Positions 39,667 to 50,539 of a DNA stretch of 64,000 nt are shown in pieces. Origin of the DNA: Panorpa germanica (lineage: Eukaryota; Arthropoda; Insecta; Mecoptera; Panorpidae); the NCBI GenBank assembly GCA_963678705.1, contig OY783218.1, positions 8,690,152 to 8,754,151 of the forward strand, in the 5' to 3' direction. Numbering within the stretch: position 1 is the stretch's first letter; each line of letters begins with the position of its first letter. The position numbers and the translations under genes were made by a program. Below the pieces are notes generated by a model. The model was given only the letters and a program-made list of their open reading frames with translations. It was not told the origin of the DNA and did not search any database.

Positions 39667-40521
39667 ATGGACGCTGTTATGCATTCATGTGTCAAGCGCC
39701 AGATACTGGGATTTGAGAAAATTAACATTCTAGTTTTTCTAATTCAAATTGTTCAGATAAGAATAATTAGAATTATTTTTATCATATAAGCAAGTAAATA
39801 TTAGAACTATTACAGATATTCATGAATTATTCATTGGAATATCATGAATTTAAAGAATAACTGATAAAATATAAAAAAATATTATTGCAAAATTCAATAT
39901 GCTTAATTAAATTTGTAAAAATGTTTCAAAGTCTCTTGACACATAAAAGCAAATTAACTTATGGACTATTTATATTAATAAAATAATTTAAGGTTTATAC
40001 TTCACAAATTAGAATTGGATTTTTATTGGAATTATTCTTTTATTAAATTTATCAACAGTGACATACGAACTTTTTATCAAAATTACATCAATAGTTTTTA
40101 AGTGATATTAATATATTCTAACATTGAAACGGAAGTTATAACAAATTTCTCATCAATAAATTTCTAAATAATAATATGAAAATCGTGAATAAAAATTATT
40201 ATTTTTTATTTATTTAAGGTAATATTATTTTTTAGTGCTCTTTTTGATTTATTATTACTGATTCTCATCTTCATCATCAGGATCAATGGCGAAGTCTAAT
40301 GTGTTTCCTAATGCTTTAGGCGGATGAACCATTTTTGCAAAACGAGAATTCTGCATTGAGATATTGTAATAATAAGTTTAAGCTTTTACATCGAATGCAA
40401 ATTTTTTTATGACATAGTTCATAAAAAATATTTTTATTTATTGTATTAGAAACAACATTTCGTGCTTAACTCAATTTTTAATATTTTGGCGCTTGACACA
40501 TGAATGCATAACAGCGTCCAT
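39667..40521 (-). mobile_element. 855-bp element with perfect 35-bp terminal inverted repeats
   Basis: The segments 39667-39701 and 40487-40521 are exact reverse complements. They start ATGGACGCTGTTATGCATTC and end AAGCGCCA. The interior is AT-rich and has one exon-like frame on the minus strand (40252-40350). Perfect arms suggest a fairly recent DNA transposon or a recent inversion-duplication. No target duplication could be defined with confidence. No transposase domain is recognised. Confidence 0.7.
40252..40350 (-). CDS. exon-like short frame inside the 35-bp-TIR element
   Basis: On the minus strand a 33-codon frame starts MQNSRFAKMVHPPKALG, ends in DPDDEDENQ and stops with TAA. AATAAA-like signals follow within about 60 bases. 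An AG that could act as a splice acceptor (AATGCAG) sits at its start. Codon use is less A/T-only than the flanks. It could be a captured host 3' exon or the C-terminal exon of a lost transposase. The protein family is not recognised, and chance is not excluded for a frame this short. Confidence 0.3.
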
Positions 40522-40597
40522 ATATCCTGCCAAAAGAGATCCTTAGAGGAAGTCCGTTTTTCAAGTTAAAGACGAAAAATACCATAAAACTGTCAAT

Positions 40598-40665
40598 GAC
40601 ACTAGTAGCTCAGAGGTTTAGAGCATTATCGTTCAAAGATAAAGATCTCAAAGAACCAGAACAGT
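40598..40665 (+). repeat. tRNA-derived SINE, family 2
   Basis: GTAGCTCAGAGGTTTAGAGC is a good tRNA D-arm/A-box match. The following CAAAGATAAAGATC aligns with CAAAGCTAAAGCTC in the copy at 46926-46990. The B box is worn. Confidence 0.45.
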
Positions 40666-40738
40666 CGATTTCTTGACAGTTACTTTCTGCAGTATTACAC
40701 ATTTTGGGTAATATTCCAACATGTTTGAATATATGTAA

Positions 40739-41124
40739 AGAAATTATATTTCTTTAGTTGGTACAAAGCTCGTCTATCGGTAAAAGAGTGACCGTTCGGT
40801 GAAAACATATATCCTGAACGCCATGGATGTCGTTGTAGGAATAACGACAAACACAGTTGATATTTGAAGTGTACAGAACTCACTGTTAATTAGTTAGTGA
40901 ATAAACTAAAGAGGTAATAAAATTAGATATAAAGGAATTGACCATCGTTTGACGTCGTTTCTTTGATTTCAGGTAAGATAGTATGATTTAAATTTAACAG
41001 TGTAATTATTATAATGTGTATGTAAATTATAAAAATAAACTTTGATTTCATAGGCAACACATCAGTTTGATTAAAAATTTACAATTCTTAATAAAACTGG
41101 AGATATTGTCTTATATATATATAT
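40739..41124 (-). repeat. dispersed repeat, copy 2 of an inverted pair
   Basis: It aligns with the reverse complement of 4383-4668. It contains TTTGATTTCAGGTAAGATAG, which joins consensus splice acceptor and donor words, and is about 100 bases longer than copy 1. No protein domain is visible. Confidence 0.65.
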
Positions 41125-41134
41125 ATATATAGGT

Positions 41135-42415
41135 AAGTATATTATATAGTGGAAAACAGTAATCGGATAATCTCTTTAAATGAGCAGTATCAGTCGCATT
41201 TTATATAATACCATTATGAAACAAACATGGAGTTGATAGCCTATTATAATTGTGCAGACGCTGGTCATTCAGCTCGACGTAATAATCCGCGGCATCGGGG
41301 GTCAACGCAGCTATCTTCCATGTACTTTAAGTAACATGAAACAACAACAAACATATAGAATAGTATTTTTTTATCTCAATAAGAAAAATATCTTCTCTAA
41401 CATTTATCAGATTAAATAGAAAAGTTATTTTTCTCAAACATATTTTAATAAATCATATTCAAACAGAAAATTTCTTGGAAACGACACAAACTAAAGAGGT
41501 AGAATAGTATCTGAAGCGTCAAAGGATAGTGTAAAGAGAGTGGGAGGTGTGTGGGGGGGGGTACAAACAGAGGTAGCAATGTCGTCCATTACTTTGAACT
41601 TCAAATAACTTTACCAAGTAAACAGGGAGGTTATCCAGCATCTCGGATCCTGTAGGATGCTGAGTTCTCCTGCACAGAGGCACTCTGGGTAGGTGGGTAG
41701 CTGTGTAATGGTTCGACGGTTCGTCTGGACAGAGTTGTTTGAAGTTTCTGTTTTATTTGTATAATTCGACATGCGATAAAAGTGCTTACGTAGTAAATAC
41801 AAAACTAACATCGGTAAAGTAGTGTATGTAAGTATCTTGGAACATTCCAATGCGATGTAGCCAGTGTGAGATGGCGTGAGATGGCGTCAGGTACGTTGAA
41901 AGGAAAAGGAATGAAAGAAGGATGATGAAGAAACCAAACCAACAAATTGCAAATATTTTCTAATGTAAATAAACCTCTATCTATCAGAAGGGATGAAAAG
42001 AAAACCTCAACTAATTTGTGACCTGTGTTATAGCCGATTATAAGGAAACACATAATTTTCTAAACATTTACCTCAAACACAAATCTGCAAAATTCCAAAA
42101 GAACTAAAACCAATATTTTGTAGCAAAGAAAATCTAAAAAGTACTCGTAATTTTGCAAATTTTAAATTATTGGAAATCAAATTTTACTGGTTTTTAATTC
42201 ACTTAATGTTTAAGGACTTATCACAAGTAGGTAATATTTCCAGATAAGGATGAAAAAAGGATTAGATAGTACACAGGAACCACCAAAATTAATATAGGTC
42301 ACAGTTACGTGTAAGACGAATTGGTAATAAAATTTAGGCAAAAATGGATTACCAATATAATATATAAACATAACGGATTTGGGAGAGAGAGATATCACAA
42401 TACTTAAGAGAAAAA
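41135..42415. other. gene-free stretch
   Basis: No gene is recognised. A poly(G) run lies near 41553-41561. The minus frames at 41611-41850, 41805-42053 and 42210-42422 show no domain. Confidence 0.4.
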
Positions 42416-42419
42416 GACA

Positions 42420-42812
42420 CAAAAAACATGAGAAGGATTGCCAGATTCAGATTGGGAAACGAAGATTAAGGAAACAGATACTGCAGGATATGCGGAACGG
42501 AGATAGAAACACTGGAGCAAATTAAGTTTTCATGTGAGAAAGAGGTAAGGAAAAGAAAAAGAATAGTGGGCAGTTATTAAAGTGAGGCAGTGAAAGGAAG
42601 AGGTGGATGACGGAGATAGAGAAAAGGAAAGGAAACCGAGGAATGGCAGAGTAGAAACAGAAGAGAGAGTAGCAGTAGGAGTTTTGTTTTTATTTTTATA
42701 AGGTATTTTTTCTTTCTTTTTTCTTTTGGAAGGAGTGAGAATGTTTAGATATAATAAGGATCATTTGGCACAAGAATGTAGTACCAAACGGCAAAAACAT
42801 TAAAATAATATA
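42420..42812 (+). mobile_element. LINE ORF2 tail plus 3' UTR, R1/Jockey-like
   Basis: The plus strand reads MRRIARFRLGNED, a stop, then GNRYCRICGTEIETLEQIKF and SCEKEVRKR. This is the same zinc-knuckle region as the copy at 24177-24800. The 3' region from about 42670 aligns with 9667-9851. Several in-frame stops show that it is dead. Confidence 0.65.
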
Positions 42813-42814
42813 AA

Positions 42815-43600
42815 CGTAACGCATTCTAGGATCATTCTCTTTTGTTGTTGTGTCTGTTGAAGAGTGGGAACACGTTTCGGTAGCGATTTTGTAGGCGTTT
42901 AACTGCACGAGTATTTGAAAATCGTTCTCATTTCTCGTTTAGTTTTAATGTCTTTGTTAAAATAGAAACGATTTTTCCAGCAACTGTTGGCTGGCGCTGT
43001 ATTAGTCATTTTGTCAGAACAAACCGCCCTTTTGTAAACTCACAAAATAAACTGAGTACTGGTGTAGTTAAACCAAAACAATGCCACACATTGTGCGCGT
43101 AATATATACAAGGTAACTATCTAATTAGCTAATTAAAGTTAAACAATAGACTGGTTGTAAGTCTAACAATATAGTGTGGGCATTGTGATAGTAAAAGTGG
43201 TAGTGGAGGGGGTTGGGATATAGTTCTTGTGTATATTTTACAACAATAGGATAATAAAGTAACACTTTATTATTTCACCTTTACTCATACGTACGGGAAT
43301 ACCGCGCTGGTGACGGTGGCGCCTGCTTTCGTGGGGTTCGTGGCAGTAATTAGAAATGCATTATGGGATAGATGTACGAGTATATCAAGTAAATTACTAC
43401 ATTGTGTAAAAAAGCTTTTTTGTTACACTTTTTTGCTTCTAATGATTAAATAATCTTACTATGGAAATTCAATCAATATATTTATGATCATGCTACCATG
43501 TTTCTTTATAAATTGTGCATCTTTAGGAACTCATTGTTTTAAATTTACCGCCATTTGACATTTAAAATATTATAGTTATTTAAAAATTGAAATAATATTA
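42815..43600. other. gene-free stretch
   Basis: No gene is recognised. A short GC-richer island (about 43290-43345) shows no open frame or RNA fold that I can support. Confidence 0.4.
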
Positions 43601-43726
<126 letters not shown>

Positions 43727-45022
43727 GCATCTTGCCTACTCTTTGAAGGATGTTAACCAAAAAAATTCTTCTTAAAACATATTCGTCTTATTATCTTAAA
43801 CATATTCTTCAGTTCTTGTTATTTTCTTTAGAATTTAAGGCCATTTCATCATCAAGGTCGTCATGCTCGCCTGAAGTTGTTTTATTTTGTTTTAATTTTA
43901 ATATTAATTAGTAATATGTCCATCTGTCCATCTGTTGAATACCACGACTCCATTTTTGTGTCGTTTGAGTGTATATCCAAGTTATTTGCTAGTTTAGTGA
44001 ATTTTGTTTTCATTTTACTGCTCTGTAGTTGGGATATAGATCACGCAGTGTAACACTTATATCTACTGTGTTTTTCGCATAAGTTTTTGAGTATTTAATT
44101 ATTTCGTTTTTTCTTTGGTATACATGTATGAATTTTTTTAGACTATTAAAATTCATTATGTATATCTTTGGGTGCTTATTCATTACCTCTTTTCGAGGCT
44201 CCAACTCTGCATTTGTTTCGGATGAGTCTTATTGATTGTTATTGGATTTCTTCTTTCTTGGATATATTATTTTAAAGAAAACATTTTGGTGTTCAATATT
44301 GTATACCAATTGCTTACTAATCCAAATGGAAAAGAAATAGGTATGATTTCTTTCATATTTTAAAATTTTTCCGTACAATTCCTATATGACGTAATACATC
44401 CTTCGCGTTATAGAGGTACACTGTACTTCTATCATATCAGAAAGGTTTTAAATTTGCAACACGCATTAATTAATTTCATGATATATGAATAATCAAATGG
44501 ACGTGTACGTTAAATCCGTTGGATAACATTTTTAAATCATTTTAAAGCTGTAAATCTCTCTTAATTAATTCAAATGCATAACACAGTTATCGCCTTAAAT
44601 CCCCTATGAATAATGATCGGGCAACCAGAGATACCAGCCTAAATACACTCCGGCTCAACATTCAACATCGAGCTAGTACCCCTGGAAACCCTGCAACCCC
44701 TTTAACACCAGCTACATGATTATTTAGCACTATCACTGGTGTAGATGTTATTTATGACGTATCATTTAAATTGGTTTCCCCAGTGATGTTGCGGTGACGC
44801 AGATATTTGTCAAATTCAAAATCGATTTACGTTTACGTTTACAGGTCTCGGTGTCGATGTATCAATGTATTTTGGTTAATCGTCGATTCGATAACACATA
44901 GTAACATTGGATTAAGGGTAGTTTAGGTAAATTAAACTCAATTATGCATTATGATCTGTTCGTTCATTTATATATCGGAACATCAACAAGTATGTCAATT
45001 ATTTCACAAAAAAAATACATCC
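43727..45022. other. gene-free stretch
   Basis: No gene is recognised. A loose inverted repeat (ACACCAG and CTGGTGT) lies near 44707-44746. Confidence 0.4.
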
Positions 45023-45025
45023 CAG

Positions 45026-45195
45026 GTAGAAAGTGAGCCTTGAAATTAGATTGTGGCAATGTTGTAAGTATAAAGCTTATACTGCAAGACAATTTCTATA
45101 TGTGAAATAGAAAATAAACCTTGAAATTAGGTTATGGTAAACTAGCAAGTGTGAACTTTCTATTGCAAGATATTTTTCTATCTGGGATACAATTT
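45026..45195 (+). repeat. tandem pair, unit about 85 bp
   Basis: Two units start GCCTTGAAATTAGATTGTGG and ACCTTGAAATTAGGTTATGG. Both contain a GCAAG word and end TTTCTAT-TG-GA-A. They match the units at 25934-26060. Confidence 0.5.
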
Positions 45196-45196
45196 A

Positions 45197-46590
45197 TATC
45201 AAATATGAGTAACATCTTAGTCTTTTAGTAAATAGGAAGGTCACTCAAAACCGAAATATTATAATACAGATTTATTGGTAATTTATAGAAATACAAATAG
45301 ATTGCTTTATATTTCTGCATAGTTTCCTTGAACAGAAATACATGTTTGCTTTTGATGCCCACCATGAAAATAAAAGATAACTACGTTAGCAGCCAATTGT
45401 ACACGTCTGTTCGACCGCAGCGCCACTTTCAAACCTTCCTCCTCCTTTTTTTATTGACATCTCAGAAAATTGCAATCTATCAATTAGGACAATTATACCC
45501 ATCGTCTTATTGAGTCTCCTTCTTGAATTTTACACCAACTTATTTTCATTTTCTTTACCTTTGTTGAAAGTTTATCAGACAGTTTCAATACGTTTTCGAT
45601 TCATGTTCAAATTTGATAAAGATTCTTTTGTATGTCTACATCTCCTATACATATATAAAATAATATGTATATCTTGATAAATATATAGAACTAGAACAAG
45701 TGAACCGTTTGATTCCACTCGGTTGGCCACCCTGAGTTTCAGTTTAGTTATACATGTCCAAGCTCTGAACAAACTTCAAAGTGATACAAATGTAACTTCC
45801 ATCGCCACATTTCTTCGGTTGGGTAACCTGGTACCCCGGTACAATACCCCACTACCCATCTGTCGATATTTGCTTAGAGGAAAACGAATTCTGAATTTTA
45901 AATTGAAGATGGAAAAAGAGAATATATTTGACTATCAAAAAAGTTTATAGGCACTTGACTTTCACTTTTGGTGCGAAAGAAGTTTTCTTTTTTTCTTTTC
46001 AATTGACTAGGAAGAATTCTTTTATAAATTTAGGTAGCTCTTTTAGAGATCTCCTTTATATTGACAAACTTGTCTATCTAGTCAATATTACAGAAGATTA
46101 GCAACATTAAAGCGTCATGTGGTACGTCATTTGTGCTTTAAAATTCTTTTGAGCTTTTAAATTTGATTATGAGCTTCAGTCATCAGATTTTAAGATAGAA
46201 TTTTGATCATAAAATTTTCCAAAACTAATTCTTATAAAATTTCGTTACAAAAATTAAATTATTTAAATAGCAATACTCTTCGAACCCATCTTAGGTCTTT
46301 TTCTGTAGTTTACTGTTTTAAATCTCAATCAATGTAATAATTGCACTAAAACAATATCAGCAACAACATATCTACGATTTCGCTATCAAACTTTTTCATC
46401 CCCTAGGGCCTAGTGTAATGATACTTGTCTCATCCATCAGTCTGGACTATAGGCAACCCGGGCTACACAATGTATGTACGCAATTAAAAGAACGAATCAT
46501 TTGTTGGTCAACCCCAACCTCCCCAATCACTCCCCCATTGCTACATCACGAATGGTGTATAAGAACTACATTAGCTACTTTGCTTTTTTT
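45197..46590. other. gene-free stretch
   Basis: No supported gene. The overlapping frames at 46418-46720 and 46474-46674 run through a poly(T) tract and look like chance. Frames at 45575-45950 on both strands show no domain. Confidence 0.4.
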
Positions 46591-46614
46591 TTCTTTTTTT
46601 TTTTTTGTTCTATA

Positions 46615-46668
46615 TGTGTTTTCGGTTCGAGCTTTAAGCTTAAAGCTTCGAGGTTCGTACCAGGGTAC
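46615..46668 (+). repeat. possible SINE fragment, family 2
   Basis: GCTTAAAGCTTCGAGGTTCG resembles GCTAAAGCTCCGGGTTCG of the next copy and carries a B-box-like GGTTCG. The A-box half is unclear. Confidence 0.3.
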
Positions 46669-46925
46669 ATTTAATCGTGTCGAAGAGACATATATTTTCA
46701 TATTTTATTACTTTCAATGATGGTATATTGTATGTTAACAATAAAAAACTTACTAAATGTTGTATTTATTATAAATATTTTTATACGAAGGCAGTGCCGT
46801 ACTCTACCAACGCCAAAAGGGGGACATATCAATAACTTATGTCCTATTAAATTTGTTGTCACATTTATTGCAATTTAGTAGATATGATATGGTAATATAT
46901 ATGTAATAGAAGTGTCAGCAACTGA

Positions 46926-46990
46926 GGTAGCTGAATTGAAAAATACTAACGTACAAAGCTAAAGCTCCGGGTTCGTATACCGGCCTCGGC
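46926..46990 (+). repeat. tRNA-derived SINE, family 2, best copy
   Basis: The ends ACTGAGG and CCTCGGC can pair like an acceptor stem. CCGGGTTCGTATACCGG forms a T-arm-like hairpin with a B box. The D and anticodon arms do not fold well, so this is a tRNA relic or SINE head, not a working tRNA gene. Confidence 0.5.
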
Positions 46991-47081
46991 GTCTTTAAGC
47001 AGTTAATTAAAGGAGAAATTGTAAAAACGCTTTTATTAAAACAGGTAATAAATTGTTTTAGGACCTTCTTACTGTCCCTTA

Positions 47082-47549
47082 AGTATCATTCCTACTCACT
47101 ATTTTAATTTTGTTTTTAATTTTGATTTAATTTAAATTGTGTAGTATATGGGAATATGCGTACTCATTCCCTGTACCATTTTTAATTTAGAATATAATTT
47201 ACGTTTTCTTTGTTTTTTTTAGAACCTAACAAGTTCCAATGTTTTAAATTAAGAAAAACTATATTATATTATAACCTCCAAAATGTGACAGTCTATCAAA
47301 ATGCAGTAGGATTTATTTTTAATAGAAATTTAATGTCAATTTGTCAAAAGTAAACAAGTAAAAACAATTTCTATTATTAATTGTTATTAAAAACAGCAAT
47401 TTCAATTATTCTGCCACTGTTAAAATTTATATTAATAACAAAGCATGCGCACTAACTAAATTAACTAAACTCAAATTAAAACACGAATGTGACAAGGAAT
47501 TAATTAAAAACGTGTCTTAAATATCAATACAGTGAGTAGGAATTAGGCT
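47082..47549 (+). mobile_element. MITE family 1, copy F
   Basis: It begins AGTATCATTCCTACTCACT, ends AGTGAGTAGGAATTAGGCT and is flanked by TTA (47079-47081 and 47550-47552). The interior keeps the TATTATAACCTCCAAAATG and ATTGTTATTAAAAACAGCAA blocks. Confidence 0.8.
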
Positions 47550-47552
47550 TTA

Positions 47553-48230
47553 GCAGCATACATTCATAGGCTCCTAATCCGTACCTGCATTCACATATAT
47601 ACTTTAAGACATATATGTTCCAGGGTTTGTTTTATTATCTTGTAGTATGTTAAATTTATCGATGTTTTTTGTTCAACAACAGTTTTTTATATGAGTTTTC
47701 TTTGACGCTTTTCCCATACGGGAAACATTTTATGTTTACGCATTATTTATTATTGATATAAACACAATTTTATTACTTTATTTAATTTTTAGGACCGGGA
47801 CCTTTTTTGTATAGAACATCACACCGTGCTTTTATTTTAAATTTCCTTATTGTTGTAAAAAAAAGAAATGAAATCATGTACAAAAAATAGAATCAGAAAT
47901 AAAAATATTTATACAACTTAAATGATTATTGTAAATACGGTCAACTGAACTGGAGACTGGCTGCATGCATGCATGGAAAACTAATTAGAATGCCTCGGAT
48001 GGGAAACTCTAATTAAATAACGGCCGTACTAAAAACAGATTTCCACCTGAAATAGTATTTTGCGGAAAATACCAGACTCTGAATAATTAGTTCATGTCCA
48101 ATGGGAAATCTGCATAACTATTGGAAAATCGATCTCTGAACTTTAGTGCTACTTCCACAAGTAAACTGGTTAACTACTTTACTACTTTACAAATATATTC
48201 CATTTTTATTAACTAATTTCTATTAAATCG
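47553..48230. other. gene-free stretch
   Basis: No gene or clear repeat is recognised between MITE copies F and G. Confidence 0.4.
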
Positions 48231-48233
48231 TAA

Positions 48234-48575
48234 AGCCTCATTCCTACTCACTCTTTTAATATTTAATTTACTGTTTTTATTTAATATTTTCACCTAGATT
48301 TCAAGGTTTCAGAGTAGCTATCCCTTATCATATTCGTGTTTTAATTTAGGTTTAGTTAATTAGTTGATGCGTATGCGTCTTTAATAATATAAATTTTGAC
48401 AGTTTGACAGTTGGACAAAATTGAATGTGAAATAATTAAAATTGTTGTTTTTAATAACAATTAATAACAGAAATAGTTTTTATTTCTTTATTTTTGACAA
48501 ACTGACATTGAACTTCTTTTAAATATAAATTTTACTGCACTTTGACAGAATTATCAAGGGTAACAATATCTGCTA
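48234..48575 (-). mobile_element. MITE family 1, copy G, cut by a LINE
   Basis: After a TAA it begins AGCCTCATTCCTACTCACT. The interior is in reverse orientation relative to the other copies, with TTTAATAACAATTAATAA and TTTGACAGTTTGACAG-like blocks. It is interrupted by the LINE at 48576-49123. The far end beyond the LINE is too diverged to place. Confidence 0.65.
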
Positions 48576-49123
48576 AAGAAGCAATTTATTGAGGACGCAT
48601 TCCAGAAGAAACAACAATTACATATTCAGATCTAAAGAACAAAATCAAAAATATAATAAATTGTTCATGGCAAAAAGAATGGAGTGAAGAAAGTGATAAC
48701 AAATTAAGGGAAGTAAAGCCATTAATTTGCAAACAAGAATTACCAGATGGAATAAATAGAAGGCTGGAAGTAGTAATATGTAGACTCATGATAGGCCATA
48801 CAAATTATACTCATACCTACTTATTTAAAAAAGAACCACAACCAATATGTGAACAATGCAATAACCTACTAACGGTAAAGCGTATTATTTTCCAATGCTC
48901 AAAATACTCGTCGCTCAGACAAGAATATAATATACCTCAAGAATATAGGCTGATATATAAACAAAACAAACTTAATTTCTTTATTTTAAATATATTTATA
49001 AGTTGTAAATTATAAATTACGAATTATGTATTATAAATAATTGTATATCTGCTAGTATAAGTGCTAATAACTTCTAAAAGTTGATGCACAAATAAAATAA
49101 AAAAATATTAAAAAAAAAAAAAA
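48576..49123 (+). mobile_element. 5'-truncated LINE, Jockey/I-type, with target duplication
   Basis: From 48593 the frame reads GRIPEETTITYSDLKNKI, later INCSWQKEW, then RLEVVICRLMIGHTNYTHTY, then the zinc-knuckle-like CEQCNNLLTVKRIIFQCSKY, and stops at 49013-49015. This is the end of a Jockey/I-group ORF2, downstream of the RNase H region. A 3' region and a poly(A) tail end at 49123. AATATCTGCTA is duplicated at 48565-48575 and 49124-49134. One in-frame TGA lies just before GRIP (48590-48592). The clean duplication and tail show a younger insertion than the other LINEs here. Confidence 0.85.
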
Positions 49124-49135
49124 AATATCTGCTAT

Positions 49136-49935
49136 TTCTATTACGGTTCAACATTTATTTAAATACTACCTAAACATAAATCCTTAAACAAAAATAGATT
49201 TTTTCTTTTTTAATATGTATTTGAGTGCATCAACTTGTAAAAGTTATTAGCACTTAAAACAATATATACATTTATAAACACTTGCAATACATAATTTACA
49301 ACTTATAGAAACGAGTATGAGTACTTAAAATAAAGAGATTAAATTCATTTTATTGATAAAGTCTAAATAGATTTATATTTAACAAAACTATAACTAATGA
49401 AAAATAATTAATTAATAATCGATTAATAAGAATAAATATTAGTAATAATGAATAAAACCATAAGAATAAGATATTATTTGTATGATACAAGCTCGCGAAT
49501 ATGAGAATACATACATTAAAATTATTCTGCCGTAACTAGCAACGGACAACACACACACACACACAAAAGAACTTGGAGTTTTTTAGTTTACATCTGGTTT
49601 TAGTTTTTCTCGGTTTTAATGAAGCACATTTTGTTTTCCGGTAAATGGGTCAATGGAATATACAGGAAAGCTTGTAAAAGAACTCTAGTTGGCCTTAATA
49701 CGATGTATAACGACCAGCGGCATAACGAAGCTGGTGCATTCATTGATAGACCAAGTTTGCGGGGAAGCAAATGATGACGTTGAAAAATAACGTTATAGTA
49801 AAGCTGTATTAATGTTTTACTAAAAAGTTAAACATACTTATGATAATTTTATATTTATGAATATAATAATATTCTAGGCATATATAAGCTAAATAAGTTC
49901 AGTTTACAGATAGTATTGTCTCATTGGGTTAGCAA
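49136..49935. other. gene-free stretch
   Basis: No gene is recognised. An (AC)n run lies at about 49551-49565. Confidence 0.45.
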
Positions 49936-49936
49936 A

Positions 49937-50143
49937 CCCAGTAAACATTTTGAAGTCACTTTGCCGTCATATTGAAGATGCGCATAATTTTTTTGTCATA
50001 AAAATGTTCATTTACAGTTCAGTTTCTTACAGTCGTTCATATGAAATGTTTCTTTTATCGGCTACAAATCGCGAAAGTTGATGCAAACTATAATTGAAGT
50101 GCAATAGTGATAGAAACGTCACAAAACAGGACACTTTACTAGG
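49937..50143 (-). mobile_element. MITE family 2, shortened copy
   Basis: It begins CCCAGTAAACATTTTGAAGT and is the reverse complement of most of 52582-52835. The far end is worn and shortened. Confidence 0.65.
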
Positions 50144-50493
50144 AAATTACTAAAATGAACCGACTGCCGACTTAATAGAAGGTTGTCAGTAATTACACCA
50201 GTATAATGTATACTAGCCCATCTAATTAATGTCTGTTTCAACCAATATATTCAATGTTCAATGAAATGTATGTTTTATTCATACTAAAATGTTTCATAAA
50301 TAAATTTTCAACATCGTTGGAGAACACTCGCTCTCACACGACGAATCTAACTTCAAATAATACATTTACGGACGGTCACGAGACTAGACAGAAAAAATAA
50401 AACGAGATATGAATAATTAAACAACCCCTTTCATTGGATTTTCATTTAAAACCTAATTAATTTGCCTAGACATATTTTGAGTTCATGTATGGT

Positions 50494-50498
<5 letters not shown>

Positions 50499-50536
<38 letters not shown>
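50499..50536. repeat. (TA)n microsatellite
   Basis: About 38 bases of alternating TA. Confidence 0.95.
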
Positions 50537-50538
<2 letters not shown>

Positions 50539-50539
50539 C

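Noticed and set aside
46418-46720. Two overlapping plus-strand frames
   Set aside because: Both pass through a poly(T) run and read as strings of phenylalanine.
46926-46990. Functional tRNA gene
   Set aside because: Acceptor and T arms look tRNA-like, but D and anticodon arms do not fold and a related worn copy exists at 40.6 kb, so a SINE head is more likely.
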